A DNA stretch of 64,000 nucleotides from Pseudomonas tructae (GCF_004214895.1 NZ_CP035952.1:2428501-2492500), one strand, 5' to 3'; counted from the first letter of the stretch, positions 49,687 through 58,773 are shown. Translations and numbers: made by a program. The notes: a model not told the origin generated them from the sequence alone.

Positions 49687-49708
49687 GTAAATACCCACGA
49701 ATACTTAC
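49687..49708. promoter_or_regulatory. Inverted repeat between binding-protein and LuxR genes
   Basis: GTAAATA (49687-49693) and TACTTAC (49702-49708) form an inverted repeat with one mismatch and an 8-base spacer, within a direct repeat of CGAATA (49681, 49698). A plausible operator for the LuxR-type protein encoded 39 bases downstream. Confidence 0.4.
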
Positions 49709-49746
49709 CTCTGACCGAGCAATCCCTAACCCAGAAGGGGTAGAAA

Positions 49747-50538
49747 ATGCCGTTCGACCTCCATAGCCTGGCGTGGCACCGATCGATTGGGAAACTGATC
49801 ATGCAGTTGAACCGTCCAGAGTTCTGGAGTTCACTGGTGCGTGTATTGAATGAGTACGTGCACATCGATAACTGGGTTGTACTGATTTTCAGCAACCAGC
49901 ACGTGGACGTGGTGAGTCTACCTGAGGTGGCAGATGCCGAAGAGGTGAATGCCTTTATCCATCGCTATGTGAAGGGGCTTTATCTTCTGGATCCGTTTTA
50001 TATCGCGAACCGAGAAAATCCACAGAGCGGTTTCTTCCACTTGCTGGATATCGCACCGGAATACTTTCTTGAAACCGAGTACTACCATCAATACTTTGCG
50101 CAGTACATTTCGGTCGATGAGGTGCAATACAATGTGCAGCTCGATTGCGACAGGACGTTATGCATTTCTGTGGGCAGCAAGGTTCGTTTTAGTCAAGAAC
50201 AAATAACCATGCTTGATATTATCAAGCCCTGGGTGACTGCGCTCATGCACCAACGCATGTGTTTTGAAGTTGAGGCAGAGAAAAGCCTCGCTGAGCCACC
50301 GCAATGGCAAGAAGCGATTGCCCAGCTTGGCACACAAATCACAACGCGTGAAAGTGATGTGCTCAGGTTGTTGCTGAGTGGCTTTTCTAATAAAGAAATA
50401 GCCGGAAAGCTCTCGCTGTCGGTGGAGACGATAAAGGTTCATCGCCGTAACATTTATGGCAAATTAAGTATCAAATCGCAATCTGAATTGTTCGCTCGGT
50501 TTTTTATGCCGAAACACGATGTTTTTTCTACCCGTTGA
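49747..50538 (+). CDS. LuxR-type transcriptional regulator
   Basis: A 263-residue protein whose C-terminus is a LuxR helix-turn-helix (about 195-255): T-T-R-E-S-D-V-L-R-L-L-L-S-G-F-S-N-K-E-I, then L-S-L-S-V-E-T-I-K-V-H-R. The N-terminal 180 residues form a PAS/GAF-like sensor region rich in aromatic residues; the conserved autoinducer-binding W-x-x-x-Y-x-x-x-x-Y pattern of quorum-sensing LuxR proteins is not evident. AGAAGGGG precedes the ATG. It is divergent from the PotF-like gene, suggesting it senses an amine or related metabolite. Confidence 0.88.
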   Translation: MPFDLHSLAWHRSIGKLIMQLNRPEFWSSLVRVLNEYVHIDNWVVLIFSNQHVDVVSLPEVADAEEVNAFIHRYVKGLYLLDPFYIANRENPQSGFFHLLDIAPEYFLETEYYHQYFAQYISVDEVQYNVQLDCDRTLCISVGSKVRFSQEQITMLDIIKPWVTALMHQRMCFEVEAEKSLAEPPQWQEAIAQLGTQITTRESDVLRLLLSGFSNKEIAGKLSLSVETIKVHRRNIYGKLSIKSQSELFARFFMPKHDVFSTR

Positions 50539-50577
50539 ATATACTGGAACCCTACCCATCGAAAAACGCGATACCCC

Positions 50578-51438
50578 ATGCGCTACTCCCCCGAAGCCCT
50601 CCATGCCTTCGTAGAAGCCGCCGCCCTAGGCTCCTTCTCCGCCGCCGCGCGCAAGCTGCGCAAAAGCCAATCCACCATCAGCGCCGCCATCGCCAACCTC
50701 GAGGCGGACCTGGGCGTCAGCCTGTTCGACCGCCAGGCTCGCCAGCCGGTGCTGACCGAGGCCGGGCGCAAGGTATTGGGGCATGTGCAGGAGATCCTCG
50801 CCGCCAGTGAGCGTTTGGACCAATTGAGCATTCGCCTGGCCGACCAGGTCGAGCCACGGTTGACCATTGTCTTGTCCGATATGCATCAGTTCAGCCCGAC
50901 CCATCAGGTGCTGCAGCGTTTCGAGCAGCGCTACCAGGACGTCGAGCTTGAGTGCATGCTGGCCGAGGCCGGTGATGTACTGAATCTGCTGCAAAGCGGC
51001 CGTGCGCACCTGGGGATTCTCGCCGCGCAGACGGGTTATCCGCCGGATGTGGCCGCCACGCGCTTGGCCGCCCAGGCGATGATGGGGGTTTTTGTCGCGC
51101 GCGAGCATCCGCTGGCGCAGTTGCCGCAGCCGACCCAGGCGCACCTGGCCGGGCATCGCCAGTTGTATTTGAACACCTACACCGAGAGCGAAAACAAACC
51201 CCAGGGGCGGGTGTGGTCGGCGCCGGACTACCTGGGCTTGCTGGAAATGGCCGAGCAAGGTTTTGGCTGGGCCGAGTTGCCCCATGGCCTGGTCCGGCAG
51301 TATGGCCAGGGGCGGTTGAGCGAGCTTGCGTTGCGCGGCTGGCCACGGCCGATTGCGGTGGATGTGGCCTGGTCGAAACTGACCCCGCCAGGGCCGGCGG
51401 GGTTGTGGTTGCTCGATCTTTTGCTGGAAAGCAGTTAA
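50578..51438 (+). CDS. LysR-family transcriptional regulator
   Basis: A 286-residue LysR protein: P-E-A-L-H-A-F-V-E-A-A-A-L-G-S-F-S-A-A-A-R and S-Q-S-T-I-S-A-A-I-A-N-L-E make the DNA-binding domain; the effector part follows. It starts 39 bases after the LuxR gene but without a clear ribosome site (the region reads TACCCC). It ends 7 bases from the convergent DUF6543 gene. Target unknown. Confidence 0.9.
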   Translation: MRYSPEALHAFVEAAALGSFSAAARKLRKSQSTISAAIANLEADLGVSLFDRQARQPVLTEAGRKVLGHVQEILAASERLDQLSIRLADQVEPRLTIVLSDMHQFSPTHQVLQRFEQRYQDVELECMLAEAGDVLNLLQSGRAHLGILAAQTGYPPDVAATRLAAQAMMGVFVAREHPLAQLPQPTQAHLAGHRQLYLNTYTESENKPQGRVWSAPDYLGLLEMAEQGFGWAELPHGLVRQYGQGRLSELALRGWPRPIAVDVAWSKLTPPGPAGLWLLDLLLESS

Positions 51439-51445
51439 GCGCTGC

Positions 51446-54400
51446 TCAGCTTCTGAGGAAGAGCTTGCGAGCCAGTTGCGGGCTGATGCGATCACGGTAA
51501 ATGGCGGTTACCGGCATTCCTCGGTTTGCCTGATCCCTCTGTGCGCTCAAGCCCATGAAGCGCTGCTCGGGCTTTTTGATGTGAGCGGCCTGGTAGTCGC
51601 GCTCGGCGCTGCTGGCGGAGCCGTAGTGGAAGTGTGCGTAGGCCAGTGGCTTGCCTTGGCGGTCCTGTACCGAGAACTCCAGCAGAAAGTCTGTGCCTTT
51701 GCCGCCCGACACATCGGTGCGCTCACCCAGGCGGGTGATGACAATCTCGTGCTGATCATTAAGAAAGTCTATCCCGGTGGCGGTTGGGGGTAAGGCTTTA
51801 AGGCGCTCGATACGCAAACCTCGTCCCGTACGCTGCAAGCGTTGCGCACTTGAGCGCAGCTGGCGGATGGTTTGTGAGGTGAGTTGATCAGGCGAGTTCG
51901 CCATCAGGCTTTCCAGCTTACTGGCGCAGGCTAGCCGAGCTTGAGCTTTTGCATCCAGCTGCTCTTCGACTTCAATCGGTAGCCCGCGAAAGCGCTTGGC
52001 TGCCGCTATTTCGTCACCCTCATGCGTGAGCAACAGGTGGGCTTGGTGCATCTGTGTCTTTAACCGTTTAAGTGCCGCATTGGAAACTGTCTCCCCGCCG
52101 CGCAGGCGCAGGCGCAAGTCCAGTTGCCAGTGACCCGTGCTGCCTTGAACGATAAACGGGCCAGGTGTGGATGAGTGGGGATCGACAATCCTCCAGGACT
52201 GATCTGTACTTTGCTCGACTTCAAACCAGCCATGGGGCAAACGTGCAACAGTTCTACCCTGGTAGGAGAACAGCCCTTGCTGATCTGCATCCTTCAACGC
52301 GGCATCAAGCGGGTCGATGGGGGCAAGGGCCAATGCACGCAATTGTTCGAGATTTTTTCTGGAAAGAGTCGGGGAACTCCAGCCACTGAAATCCAGCAGG
52401 GTATGGGTTGGGTACTGGGGCAGATGCAAAAGCGAACGCTGTTTGTGAATCTCATTGCCAAGTTCCCTTGCCGGCCTGACTGTGCTCGTACCCTCTCTGG
52501 CTGTGCGCACGCTCCCATGCATGAGTAGCAGCGATGCCTGTATCAGCACCTCCACCAGTGCGCTTTTTTCTGCTTGAGGATCATGGGTCAGTGCAGCCGT
52601 ATGCAGTGCATAGACACTGGCATAGAACTGGGCGATCCAGGCAATGTCAGCGAGCGGGCCCTCAAACATCGGTAGCAATACCGACAGCACCAGAGCAATG
52701 GACTTTTCTGCGCTGATCCAGTTCTGCTCGGCATCGGACGTCGTTGTCTGACGCGCTTGTTCGATCAGGGATTGGGCGTTGGCCCGATAGACAAGAGCAA
52801 GTGCATGGCTAGTGACAGGGGCCTGCGTCAACTGGAGCGTCTTGCGGCTTGAGCCAAACTCGCCGCCAAGATAGTTGCTGTCCAGCGCAGGGCTCCAGTT
52901 TTCACCCCGGCGCAGCGCGGTACGGACCGGTCCTTCAGGCAGGGCGTCGAGCACTGCATCGTGCAATGGTCCCGGTTGTTTTAGGCGGGCTAACAGAGCC
53001 GCTCGTGAACTGAACTCCATGAGTTGTGGGGTGCAGTGCGGTGCGTACAGGACCAATAGATCGGGTGTTGGGCTTACCGGTTCAATCATGAACATGCCTT
53101 GTGCATCCACCGCCTGGTTTGCGCTGTGGCTCAGTTGCAAGGTCAGTTGACTGAACTGGACGCTGCCGTTGGGCGAGTCGGTGCCTGCGGCGAAGGCGGC
53201 GAGAACGCAATGCCTTGCTGCCTCCGTGAGTGTACCTTTTCCTTGCGGCCCTGGAGTGATCAGGAGAATTGGCAACAGAATGCGCAAACGTTCAATAAAC
53301 AGTGTTTGTTGGAGGGTGGCCTGAGGCGCGTCGTCGAGCAATGTGTGTTGCAGGAATGCCGGATAGGTCTTGCCCACATCCACACGACTGATTAACTGGC
53401 GAAAGTAGGCAGTGGTGGCCCAGGTCGGTACCGCTTTCCCTGAGTGCAAGCTGATCTGTGAGCGCTCCAGCGGCAGCGCCTGGGTGTTGAGGGCCGCTAT
53501 CTGGATGAGCGCGCGCGGCTTTTCTGGATGCGATGAGCTGCCTCCCGTCAGGTGAAAAGGATCAAAGAACGGCGGTGTGTAATCGACGACCTGAACGATG
53601 AAATCGGTGGCAAGCGGCAGTGCCTGCCCTGGGTGATCGTGTGTCATCTGCGCATCGAGTACATCAGCGGTGTAACGCGCAAGGCTGGGTAGGGCAATGG
53701 CCTGGTTCGACTGCTCAAGCGTTGCCAGTGTGCCGAGTTGCCTGGCAACCATCTGGCGGTCTGCGGCGCTGGCTTGATGTATCCAGGCCGGTAGTGGATA
53801 GCTCGATTGGCCCGATGCTGAGGTGGACGGTGCATGAAGTCGGTAGAACAGCTCGTTGAGTTCGATCAGTGCGTCGACGTGCTGAGCCAGTGCGATTGCG
53901 GTCTTGAAGTCGCCGGGCACAATGGCAGCCAACCCTTGGAGTTGTTGCTCCAGCAATCCCGTTGCAAAGGCCTCGAACAGATTCTGCCCAGGGCGAAATC
54001 CGGGATTGGGCTCACTGAGCGGGTCACTCAAATGAGCTTCCAGTGCATTGGCACTGGCATATGCAACAAGCCCGCTGTTCAGGGTGTACAGCACTGCGCT
54101 GGCTGAGCGGTCGGTGTGCCTGATGGCGATGCCTAGACATGAACCGTCAGGCAGGCTTGATTTGAAGAACACAATGCTGGTGTGCAGTTGTAGCCATTGC
54201 TGCTGGCCACCCGGTAATTTTCTGGCTTCTGCCAGCACGTCGTTTGCCACAAGCGTTGAAATTCGCTGCAGTAAATTCAGCGCTTGCCCGTCCTTGGCGT
54301 TCCAGAAATCAAGCAGTTGTGAGGCAAAGACACCCAGCAATCGCGGGCCACCGATCTCAAGGATCTCGCTCATGTCGGACTGGCTGATCAAGGGCGTCCC

Positions 54401-54721
54401 CGGCTCTGTGCCACTGGCGATCTGCGTCACCACGCTCCCCGCCGGTTGCTCAATAGCCTGGTTGAGCAGGTAGCGCTGGATGAGCAAATCCGCAAGTGGG
54501 GTAAAACGCCAAGGCGCAGCCTGTTGCCCGGAGGGCTGTGCGAGATAGAAAGGCGCTTGATCCACCGCTGTCCTTGCGGCGTCGGGGATGAGCGCATGGA
54601 GCAGATTGTTAGCCACGTCTGCCAGGGTCGGACGCTGTCGCAGGCGTTGGCTGATGTGAAACAGGTCCCAGCTTGAGGCAGGCGTGGAGGACGCTGCGGG
54701 GGAAGGTGGTGATTGGCTCAT
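51446..54721 (-). CDS. Large DUF6543 (dermonecrotic-toxin-like) protein
   Basis: A 1091-residue protein of the Pseudomonas DUF6543/dermonecrotic toxin-like family. The N-terminal domain starts L-F-H-I-S-Q-R-L-R-Q-R-P-T-L-A-D-V-A, the middle carries D-Y-T-P-P-F-F-D-P-F-H-L (about 390-401) and a repeated DUF6543 core (Y-P-A-F-L-Q-H-T-L-L-D-D; T-L-F-I-E-R-L-R-I-L-L-P), and the C-terminus has A-Y-A-H-F-H-Y and F-M-G-L-S-A-Q-R plus I-Y-R-D-R-I. No signal peptide is present. GAGGAG gives the start. Related proteins are proposed insect- or plant-active toxins or surface proteins, but their activity is untested. No obvious immunity gene or RHS repeat adjoins it. Confidence 0.8.
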   Translation of the reverse strand: MSQSPPSPAASSTPASSWDLFHISQRLRQRPTLADVANNLLHALIPDAARTAVDQAPFYLAQPSGQQAAPWRFTPLADLLIQRYLLNQAIEQPAGSVVTQIASGTEPGTPLISQSDMSEILEIGGPRLLGVFASQLLDFWNAKDGQALNLLQRISTLVANDVLAEARKLPGGQQQWLQLHTSIVFFKSSLPDGSCLGIAIRHTDRSASAVLYTLNSGLVAYASANALEAHLSDPLSEPNPGFRPGQNLFEAFATGLLEQQLQGLAAIVPGDFKTAIALAQHVDALIELNELFYRLHAPSTSASGQSSYPLPAWIHQASAADRQMVARQLGTLATLEQSNQAIALPSLARYTADVLDAQMTHDHPGQALPLATDFIVQVVDYTPPFFDPFHLTGGSSSHPEKPRALIQIAALNTQALPLERSQISLHSGKAVPTWATTAYFRQLISRVDVGKTYPAFLQHTLLDDAPQATLQQTLFIERLRILLPILLITPGPQGKGTLTEAARHCVLAAFAAGTDSPNGSVQFSQLTLQLSHSANQAVDAQGMFMIEPVSPTPDLLVLYAPHCTPQLMEFSSRAALLARLKQPGPLHDAVLDALPEGPVRTALRRGENWSPALDSNYLGGEFGSSRKTLQLTQAPVTSHALALVYRANAQSLIEQARQTTTSDAEQNWISAEKSIALVLSVLLPMFEGPLADIAWIAQFYASVYALHTAALTHDPQAEKSALVEVLIQASLLLMHGSVRTAREGTSTVRPARELGNEIHKQRSLLHLPQYPTHTLLDFSGWSSPTLSRKNLEQLRALALAPIDPLDAALKDADQQGLFSYQGRTVARLPHGWFEVEQSTDQSWRIVDPHSSTPGPFIVQGSTGHWQLDLRLRLRGGETVSNAALKRLKTQMHQAHLLLTHEGDEIAAAKRFRGLPIEVEEQLDAKAQARLACASKLESLMANSPDQLTSQTIRQLRSSAQRLQRTGRGLRIERLKALPPTATGIDFLNDQHEIVITRLGERTDVSGGKGTDFLLEFSVQDRQGKPLAYAHFHYGSASSAERDYQAAHIKKPEQRFMGLSAQRDQANRGMPVTAIYRDRISPQLARKLFLRS

Positions 54722-54840
54722 GGCGAAACTCCTCGCTCTGGAGGTTCGCAGCCTAATCAGGGGAGCGCGCAGGGCTGGGGTAATTACTTATCGTACCGAT
54801 TTGCTCGCAAGGTTCGGCCATGTTAGAAATCGAATTCGCC

Positions 54841-54855
54841 ATTTAGAAGCTAAAT
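54841..54855. promoter_or_regulatory. Palindrome ATTTAGAAGCTAAAT before a LysR gene
   Basis: ATTTAG-AAG-CTAAAT, perfect arms of 6 bases, ends 6 bases before the LysR start codon, where the Shine-Dalgarno would be. It could be an autorepression site. Confidence 0.4.
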
Positions 54856-54861
54856 AAAAAC

Positions 54862-55737
54862 ATGTCCGTCAGTGAAAAATCGAATAGACCCCTGTTCGAC
54901 CTCGACCTGTTGCGCGCGGTGGTCATGGTCAGCGACTGCGGCAGTTTCACCACGGCTGCGGCGCGCCTGCACTCGACCCAGTCGACAGTGAGCCAGAAGG
55001 TGCGGCGCCTGGAGGAGATGGTTGGGCACAAGCTGCTCGAGCGCGGCAACCGCGACGTGCTGCCCACGGACGCCGGGCAGACCTTGCTCGGCTACGCCCG
55101 GCAGATGCTGGCCTATAACGATGAAATGCTCGAAGCGATGTCCGGTGCGACGGTGGCCGTGACGGTGCGCCTGGGGGTGCCGGAGGACTTCGCTGCCGGG
55201 CGCACCACCCACTTGCTCTCGACCTTCAACCGCAAGCACCCGCAGGTCAAGCTGGAAGTCACCAGTGGCCTGTGCCGCGACCTGAGCAGCAGTTATGACA
55301 ACGGTGAACTGGACCTGATCCTGCTCAAGCAGCGGCGCAACAGCCGCGAGGCGGTGGCGTGCTGGCCAGAGAAGCTGCAATGGATCGATAGCGCCAAGAA
55401 CCCGGCTTTCGACCAGGACCCGGTACCGCTGGTGACCTTTCCGCCACGCGGGCTGTACCGTGACGACATGATCGGCGCCATCGAGCGCATGGGCCGGCGC
55501 TGGCGCATCAGCTTCACCAGCTCCAGCCTCAGCGGCCTGCAGGCGGCAGTGGCCAACGGCATGGGCATCAGCCTGCTGCCGCGGCGGGCGGTCACCAGCG
55601 AGCATCTGCAACTGACCGCGGCCCATGGCCTGCCGTCGATCGATGCCATGGAAGTGGCGATCATCCATCGGCCGACTGCGGACGCCATGGTCAAGGAGCT
55701 GGCCGCCGAGCTTGCGCGAACCTTGGCCAGCGAATGA
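54862..55737 (+). CDS. LysR-family transcriptional regulator
   Basis: A 291-residue LysR protein. F-D-L-D-L-L-R-A-V-V-M-V-S-D-C-G-S-F and S-T-Q-S-T-V-S-Q-K-V-R-R-L-E form the helix-turn-helix; V-T-V-R-L-G-V-P-E-D-F-A-A opens the effector domain. No recognisable ribosome site precedes the ATG; instead a palindrome sits there. It is divergent from the DUF6543 gene and may control it. Confidence 0.88.
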   Translation: MSVSEKSNRPLFDLDLLRAVVMVSDCGSFTTAAARLHSTQSTVSQKVRRLEEMVGHKLLERGNRDVLPTDAGQTLLGYARQMLAYNDEMLEAMSGATVAVTVRLGVPEDFAAGRTTHLLSTFNRKHPQVKLEVTSGLCRDLSSSYDNGELDLILLKQRRNSREAVACWPEKLQWIDSAKNPAFDQDPVPLVTFPPRGLYRDDMIGAIERMGRRWRISFTSSSLSGLQAAVANGMGISLLPRRAVTSEHLQLTAAHGLPSIDAMEVAIIHRPTADAMVKELAAELARTLASE

Positions 55738-55746
55738 GGCGCAGGC

Positions 55747-56958
55747 TCAGGCGCTACGGGCGGGCAGTTGCGGCGCCGGCTCGCTCGGCGGTTGATAGAG
55801 CTGCACGCGGTTGCGGCCCTGGTGCTTGGCCCCGTACAAGGCGCTGTCGGCCATCGACAGCAGGCGCGACAGGTCGTGCTCGGCGGGGTTGCCGCTGCTG
55901 ACGATACCGACGCTGACACTCAGCAGGCCAGGTTCGAGCAGCGGCCACTGGTAGAAGTTGTTGCAAATGCGCTGGGCCACGCGCAGGGCCGTTGGTTCGT
56001 CGGTGTTGGCCAGCAGGCAGGCAAACTCTTCGCCGCCGATACGGCCGAACACATCTTCCTGGCGCACGCTCTGGCGGGTCACCTGGCTGAAGGCGATCAG
56101 CGCCTGGTCGCCGGTCTGGTGACCGTAGACATCGTTGAGGCGCTTGAAGTGATCGAGGTCGCACAGCAGCAAGGCCACCGACTGGCCACGGCGGGCGCAG
56201 TTGGCCAGCAGTTGCTCGCCTTGCGCCATGAAGGCGCGGCGGTTGCCGATGCCGGTGAGCGGGTCGGCGTAGGCGGCGGCCTTGAACTTGAGCTCGGTAC
56301 GCTCGCGGACCATGGCCAGGGTCACATAGGCAATGCCGATGGCGTAGAGCATCGATTCGAACAGCATGAACGAGAAGAACCCGGTGCCACTGCCTTCGCC
56401 TGCAATCGCATGTTGCAGCGACAGGCCATGATCGGCGAGGGCGCGTACGGCGTAGAAGACCGTGTGTATCACCATCAGCAGCACCGCCGGCAGATAGGCG
56501 ACCTCAAGGCGTTGGCGCACGCGCCACAACTCGAACATCGACAGCCCGCCATACACGCTGACCAGCAACGAATACAGGCTCACGCGCTGACCGAGGTCTG
56601 CATAGAAGCTTGGGGTCAGGCCCCACGCGGCCCACAGCAACGCACCGGCGGCGATACCTGGTAGGTGCGGCGCGCGCCCGGCGAACACGCGCATGGAGGT
56701 CCAGTTCAGCGCTGCCGCCAGCAGCAGGACGATGTTGCCCAGGACCAGGGCGACGAATTCGTAGACGATGCCGCGCAGGCTGATCAGGGTGACGCCGAGG
56801 GCGGCCAACAGCAGCATGCCGCCCAGGTAACCGAGGGTCTGCTCGCGCACGCCACGGCTCCAGGCATGCAGGGTCAGCAGGCCCATCAGGGCAAATATGA
56901 AAACCGCTACCAGCAGCAGGGTCGGGATGCTCAGCAGCACGTGTATCGTTCTCCGCAA
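55747..56958 (-). CDS. Membrane-bound diguanylate cyclase (GGDEF)
   Basis: A 403-residue protein: the first 220 residues hold seven or so transmembrane helices, then a GGDEF domain. D-P-L-T-G-I-G-N-R-R-A-F starts the catalytic domain, and R-I-G-G-E-E-F-A-C is the active-site signature, with R-Q-E-D five residues upstream as an inhibitory c-di-GMP site. It makes cyclic di-GMP from two GTP. The sensory cue is unknown; the N-terminus is a membrane sensor of no named type. It ends 10 bases from the convergent LysR gene. Confidence 0.92.
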   Translation of the reverse strand: MRRTIHVLLSIPTLLLVAVFIFALMGLLTLHAWSRGVREQTLGYLGGMLLLAALGVTLISLRGIVYEFVALVLGNIVLLLAAALNWTSMRVFAGRAPHLPGIAAGALLWAAWGLTPSFYADLGQRVSLYSLLVSVYGGLSMFELWRVRQRLEVAYLPAVLLMVIHTVFYAVRALADHGLSLQHAIAGEGSGTGFFSFMLFESMLYAIGIAYVTLAMVRERTELKFKAAAYADPLTGIGNRRAFMAQGEQLLANCARRGQSVALLLCDLDHFKRLNDVYGHQTGDQALIAFSQVTRQSVRQEDVFGRIGGEEFACLLANTDEPTALRVAQRICNNFYQWPLLEPGLLSVSVGIVSSGNPAEHDLSRLLSMADSALYGAKHQGRNRVQLYQPPSEPAPQLPARSA

Positions 56959-57123
56959 ACGGCCTTGCGGCCAACCGGCCAGCGCCGGTTTTCAGCGGCA
57001 TGCTAGCGGAGCAGGTATCACTTTGCCAGTATCGTGCTGGCTTGCGGCGCTCAAGCTTGCGCCCGGTCGGGGCTTGGCCTAGATTGGCAGCGCTCTCTGC
57101 AGCCCATTTGGAATCCTTGCGCC

Positions 57124-57714
57124 ATGATGCTGACCCAGAAATTTCCCGATATTTCCCTGGACGACACCCTGTTCGTTTTTGCCCTCGAGGCGGAGGCCGG
57201 CGAGCTGTTCACCGAGCTGAACACGCTGTTCACCGGTATCGGCAAGGTCAATGCCGCGATCGCTCTGACCAAGGCCATTCATCAGCGCAAGCCCAGGTTG
57301 ATCGTCAACCTTGGTTCTGCGGGCAGTCGCGGCCATGGCAAGGGTGCGCTGGTCTGCTGCACGCGCTTCGTGCAGCGCGATATGGATGTCACGCCGCTGG
57401 GGTTTGCCCGGTATGAGACGCCGCTTGCGGGTATCCCGGTGCTGCTCGAACACGGTGAGCTCATCGCGGGATTGCCCCAGGGTACCTGTGGCAGCGGTGA
57501 CAATTTCGAAACCAGTCACGGTGATGCCCCGTACGAGATCGTCGACATGGAGGCTTACGTGCTGGCGCTGATCGCGCGCAACGAAGGCATTCCTTTCCTG
57601 TGCCTGAAGTACATTTCCGATGACGCTGGCAGCGACGCCGCAGATGACTGGTCGGTGCAAGTGCACCTGGCCGCCGAAGCCTTCAAGCGGGTGCTGTTCA
57701 GCAACCCGGGCTGA
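57124..57714 (+). CDS. Purine nucleosidase / MTA-SAH nucleosidase-like protein
   Basis: A 196-residue member of the phosphorylase/nucleosidase superfamily (PNP_UDP_1). F-A-L-E-A-E-A starts the fold, L-I-V-N-L-G-S-A-G-S is the base-binding loop, and I-V-D-M-E-A-Y (about 141-147) the ribose-binding Met-Glu pair. It cleaves the glycosidic bond of a nucleoside, probably 5'-methylthioadenosine or S-adenosylhomocysteine by similarity. It is shorter than Pfs (about 230). The ATG at 57124 follows a weak ribosome site. Confidence 0.82.
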   Translation: MMLTQKFPDISLDDTLFVFALEAEAGELFTELNTLFTGIGKVNAAIALTKAIHQRKPRLIVNLGSAGSRGHGKGALVCCTRFVQRDMDVTPLGFARYETPLAGIPVLLEHGELIAGLPQGTCGSGDNFETSHGDAPYEIVDMEAYVLALIARNEGIPFLCLKYISDDAGSDAADDWSVQVHLAAEAFKRVLFSNPG

Positions 57715-57841
57715 CCAAGATGCGCGGGTGCGCCACAATGTTGCAGCCGCGCGTCGTGTCGATTGTGATGCTTTGCTGGCTGGGGTATGAGTAGCCCAAC
57801 TCCTGCCGCCCAAGAGCGGGAGATCACAAGGAAAGCCCCCG

Positions 57842-58678
57842 ATGCTTCAGCTCAAGAACGCAATCTCCCTGGCCGCTTTGTTGCTGGCCGCCCCCCTGGT
57901 GCATGCTCAGGCGCCTGCTGGCGAACCTGCTGCGTTGCGCTCCAACCTGTTGGTCGATGCGGTGGCCTGGCGCCAGACCGCCGCGGAATTCCGTGCACTG
58001 TACTACCAGGGTTTCAACGTCGCCAAGGCGCGCCTGGACCAGGCCCTGGCCAACCAGAAGCCCGGCGACAAGAAGCCTGCGATCATCAGCGATATCGACG
58101 ACACCATCCTCAGCAGCAACACCTACTGGGGCTTTCTGATCGGCCAGGACAAGGAGTTCTTCGATGACGCGGTGTGGGACCGCTGGGTGGCCGCCAACGG
58201 CCCGACCCTGACCCCGGGGGCGCTGGAGTTTCTGGACTACGCCAAGTCGCGCGGGGTAGAGATCTTCTACGTATCCAGCCGTGACCAGGGTGACAAGACC
58301 TACGAGTACGCGCTCAACAACCTGCGCGCGCTCAAAGTGCCATACGCGGACGAGGCCCACGTGACCATCCTGCGCGAAAGCTCGAACAAGGAGCCGGCCC
58401 AGCACAAGATCGCCGAGCAGTACAACGTGCTGCTGATGCTCGGTGACAACCTCAACGACTTCGAACGCAGCTTCTATGTCGACAACGTCGACAAGCGCGC
58501 GCAGTTGGTCGATGCCAGCCGCAGCAGGTTCGGCGGCCAGTACATCATCTTCCCCAACCCCACCGACGGCCATTGGCTCAAGGCCATCTTCGGCGAGTCG
58601 GAGCCCGCCGACACCCCGGCCAACCGGGCCAGGTTCCGTGAGGCGGCAGAGCGGGGCACCTGGAAGCCGGCCAACTGA
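57842..58678 (+). CDS. Secreted HAD acid phosphatase, e(P4)-like but not a lipoprotein
   Basis: A 278-residue class C acid phosphatase (HAD subfamily IIIB). A Sec signal peptide (L-A-A-L-L-L-A-A-P-L-V-H-A-Q-A) replaces the lipobox of e(P4) lipoproteins: no cysteine is there. S-D-I-D-D-T-I-L (about 81-88) is the catalytic D-x-D-x-T, Y-V-S-S-R-D-Q-G motif II, and L-M-L-G-D-N-L-N-D-F motif IV. The family dephosphorylates 5'-nucleotides and other monoesters in the periplasm. AAGGAAA (57829-57835) precedes the ATG. A strong bidirectional terminator follows. Confidence 0.9.
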   Translation: MLQLKNAISLAALLLAAPLVHAQAPAGEPAALRSNLLVDAVAWRQTAAEFRALYYQGFNVAKARLDQALANQKPGDKKPAIISDIDDTILSSNTYWGFLIGQDKEFFDDAVWDRWVAANGPTLTPGALEFLDYAKSRGVEIFYVSSRDQGDKTYEYALNNLRALKVPYADEAHVTILRESSNKEPAQHKIAEQYNVLLMLGDNLNDFERSFYVDNVDKRAQLVDASRSRFGGQYIIFPNPTDGHWLKAIFGESEPADTPANRARFREAAERGTWKPAN

Positions 58679-58702
58679 TAGCCCGGCACCAGGCACAAAA
58701 AA

Positions 58703-58728
58703 TCCCGCAGGCCGTATGGCCTGCGGGA
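58703..58728. terminator. Bidirectional terminator, copy 1 of a duplicated pair
   Basis: TCCCGCAGGCC / GGCCTGCGGGA with a GTAT loop, preceded by A6 (so U6 on the minus transcript) and followed by CTCTTTC. It ends the phosphatase gene and the convergent hydrolase gene. The same structure with one base changed occurs at 61981. Confidence 0.92.
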
Positions 58729-58773
58729 CTCTTTCAAAAGTCGGGATTCAGGGTACGTGTTTTCGATCCGGAT

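Noticed and set aside
49747..50538. LuxR protein as the receptor for a product of the 1.5-5.5 kb acyltransferase set
   Set aside because: It is 44 kb away, lies beside a polyamine-type binding protein and lacks the recognisable autoinducer-binding pattern; no evidence links the two.
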